Below are positions 63,140 through 64,000 of a stretch of DNA of 64,000 nt, piece by piece. A program made the position numbers and the translations under genes. The notes beneath the pieces were generated by a model. That model was not told the origin of the DNA. It saw only the letters and a program-made list of their open reading frames with translations, and ran no database searches. Positions within the stretch are counted from its first letter, which is position 1. Every line of letters starts with the position of its first letter. Origin of the DNA: CAWCAW01 sp963793645 (GTDB lineage Bacteria > Actinomycetota > Acidimicrobiia > Acidimicrobiales > UBA8190); assembly GCA_963793645.1 (NCBI GenBank), contig CAWCAW010000010.1:62001-126000 (forward strand), in the 5' to 3' direction.

Positions 63140-63553
63140 ATGCTGTCGCTCAGCCCGGCGAAGCTCCTCGTCATCCTCGTGATCGCGATGATCGTGCTCG
63201 GTCCCGAGAAACTCCCGGGCGTGGCCCGTCAGCTCGGCGCGGCCTGGGGGGACATTCGCCGGTGGCGCACCAGGCTCGAGAACGAGGTACGCGACGTGTT
63301 CCCGGACCTGCCCGCCACCCACGAAGTGGCCCAAGTGGTGCGCTCGCCGCTGGCCTTCCTTGACCGGCTGGCCGACGAGCACGAGCGGGGCGCCAACAGC
63401 AACGGCGCCAGCGCCAACGGCTCCGATGGCACCTCCAGCCCGACTGTCTTACCCACGTCGGCACCGGGCACGCCGCCGGTAAGCGGCAGTGCGGGTTTGT
63501 CGGGAGCGGGGTCGGCGGGCATTGAGCCGGCGGACGACCCCAACATGAACTGA
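63140..63553 (+). CDS. Sec-independent translocase protein TatA/TatB
   Basis: The 137-residue protein has the Hcf106/TatA layout: a short N-terminal transmembrane helix (PAKLLVILVIAMIVLGPEKLP), a hinge and an amphipathic helix (GVARQLGAAWGDIRRWRTRLENEV), then a Ser/Gly/Pro-rich tail. The LGPEKLP hinge with Glu and Pro fits TatB slightly better than TatA, but the two cannot be separated. It is 14 nt before tatC. The glycosidase near 33 kb is a likely client of this pathway. Confidence 0.88.
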   Translation: MLSLSPAKLLVILVIAMIVLGPEKLPGVARQLGAAWGDIRRWRTRLENEVRDVFPDLPATHEVAQVVRSPLAFLDRLADEHERGANSNGASANGSDGTSSPTVLPTSAPGTPPVSGSAGLSGAGSAGIEPADDPNMN

Positions 63554-63567
63554 CCCCGGAGCCTGCT

Positions 63568-64000
63568 GTGGTCGCCCGTCCTCGCCTCCTTCGTCGCCGT
63601 GCCCGGCCGGCTCCCGACGCCATGACCCTCAGTGAGCACCTGGCCGAGCTCCGGCGCCGCCTGGTGATCAGCGTGATGGCCTTCAGCGTCTTCGCCATCG
63701 CCGCTTTCTTGCTGTACCAACGCATCTTGAATTTCTTGCAGTCCCCGTATTGCCGCGTGGCGCCGCATCACAACTGCCAGTTGTACCTGACGAGCCCTCT
63801 CGGGGGGTTATCGCTGCGCGTCGAGATCGGCGGCTACGGGGGACTGTTCCTGGCCTCTCCGGTGATCCTGTGGGAGCTGTGGCGCTTCATCACCCCGGGA
63901 CTGCGTTCCAACGAGAAGCGTTATGCCATCCCCTTCATCACGGCGTCGATGACGCTGTTCACGGCCGGGGCGGTGTTGGCGTACTTCACTTTTCCGCACG
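63568..64000 (+). CDS. tatC: Sec-independent translocase protein TatC (3' end beyond window)
   Basis: TatC is the membrane receptor for twin-arginine signals. The GTG at 63568 has GGAG seven bases upstream; an in-frame ATG at 63622 (MTLSEHLAELRRRLVIS) is the alternative and gives the family N-terminus directly. The visible 144 codons include the first membrane helix, the SPLGGLSLRVEIGGYGG periplasmic part and PVILWELWRFITPGLRSNEK with the conserved FxxPGLxxxE block. The gene runs off the right edge. Confidence 0.92.
   Translation, partial: MVARPRLLRRRARPAPDAMTLSEHLAELRRRLVISVMAFSVFAIAAFLLYQRILNFLQSPYCRVAPHHNCQLYLTSPLGGLSLRVEIGGYGGLFLASPVILWELWRFITPGLRSNEKRYAIPFITASMTLFTAGAVLAYFTFPH

Overview
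The window is high-GC DNA from a chromosome-like region of an actinobacterium. The diagnostic block is a complete Pup-proteasome locus (trmI, ARC/Mpa, dop, pup, prcB, prcA, pafA, then lepB, tatA, tatC). Coenzyme F420 synthesis (fbiC), a GarA-like FHA protein beside gcvH and an FtsR-like MerR gene, and frequent GTG starts agree with this. I favour an uncultured or deep-branching lineage such as Acidimicrobiia, but that is inference. I see no rRNA, tRNA, CRISPR array, prophage or insertion sequence.

Layout. 1-4.9 kb: threonine aldolase end, class I fructose-bisphosphate aldolase and 2-oxoacid:ferredoxin oxidoreductase KorAB. 5.1-8.9 kb: DUF1015 protein, divergent MFS exporter, CDP-alcohol phosphatidyltransferase. 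8.9-15.6 kb: sugar-phosphate nucleotidyltransferase/phosphohexomutase fusion, then gcvH, garA, merR, hpt, DUF151 nuclease and a lipoprotein. 15.6-20.3 kb: MDR oxidoreductase, a small protein divergent from an ArsR regulator, and two membrane proteins. 20.5-23.6 kb: minus-strand thiO-thiS-thiG-thiD. 23.7-29.8 kb: gltB-gltD. 29.8-32.9 kb: RraA-like, D-2-hydroxyacid dehydrogenase, ureidoglycolate-lyase-like and SpoU methyltransferase genes. 33-38.9 kb: Tat-exported GH27-like glycosidase, beta-propeller protein and small enzymes. 39-42.3 kb: phosphotriesterase-like lactonase, PPOX-class oxidoreductase, acyl-CoA synthetase. 42.4-50.6 kb: minus-strand tkt-tal-zwf, then fbiC and a LOG-family gene. 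50.7-53.4 kb: FIST protein, nagA, thioesterase. 53.5-64 kb: three small membrane/accessory proteins leading into the proteasome-Tat locus.

Two features cut across the window. First, about twenty genes start 6-9 nt downstream of a TANNNT hexamer, the geometry of leaderless transcription. This decides several starts (gcvH, garA, fbiC, tkt, nagA, pafA) and supports otherwise doubtful small genes, including a 15-codon leader ORF coupled to the nucleotidyltransferase fusion. Second, at least eight conserved genes carry single-base frame breaks, densest at 0.7-2.7 kb. The protein on both sides of each break is well conserved, so I read most as consensus or assembly errors rather than true pseudogenes.

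Functionally the region combines central carbon metabolism (pentose phosphate enzymes, aldolase, Kor), nitrogen assimilation (GltBD), cofactor supply (thiamine, F420, lipoyl-H protein), protein turnover by pupylation and Sec/Tat export. I found no obviously new defence or mobile system. The strongest leads are the start-site syntax, the coupled leader ORF, the operator-like palindrome before the MFS gene, a triple 18-bp hairpin repeat, Pup encoded with a C-terminal Glu, and the uncharacterised small membrane-protein trio before trmI.
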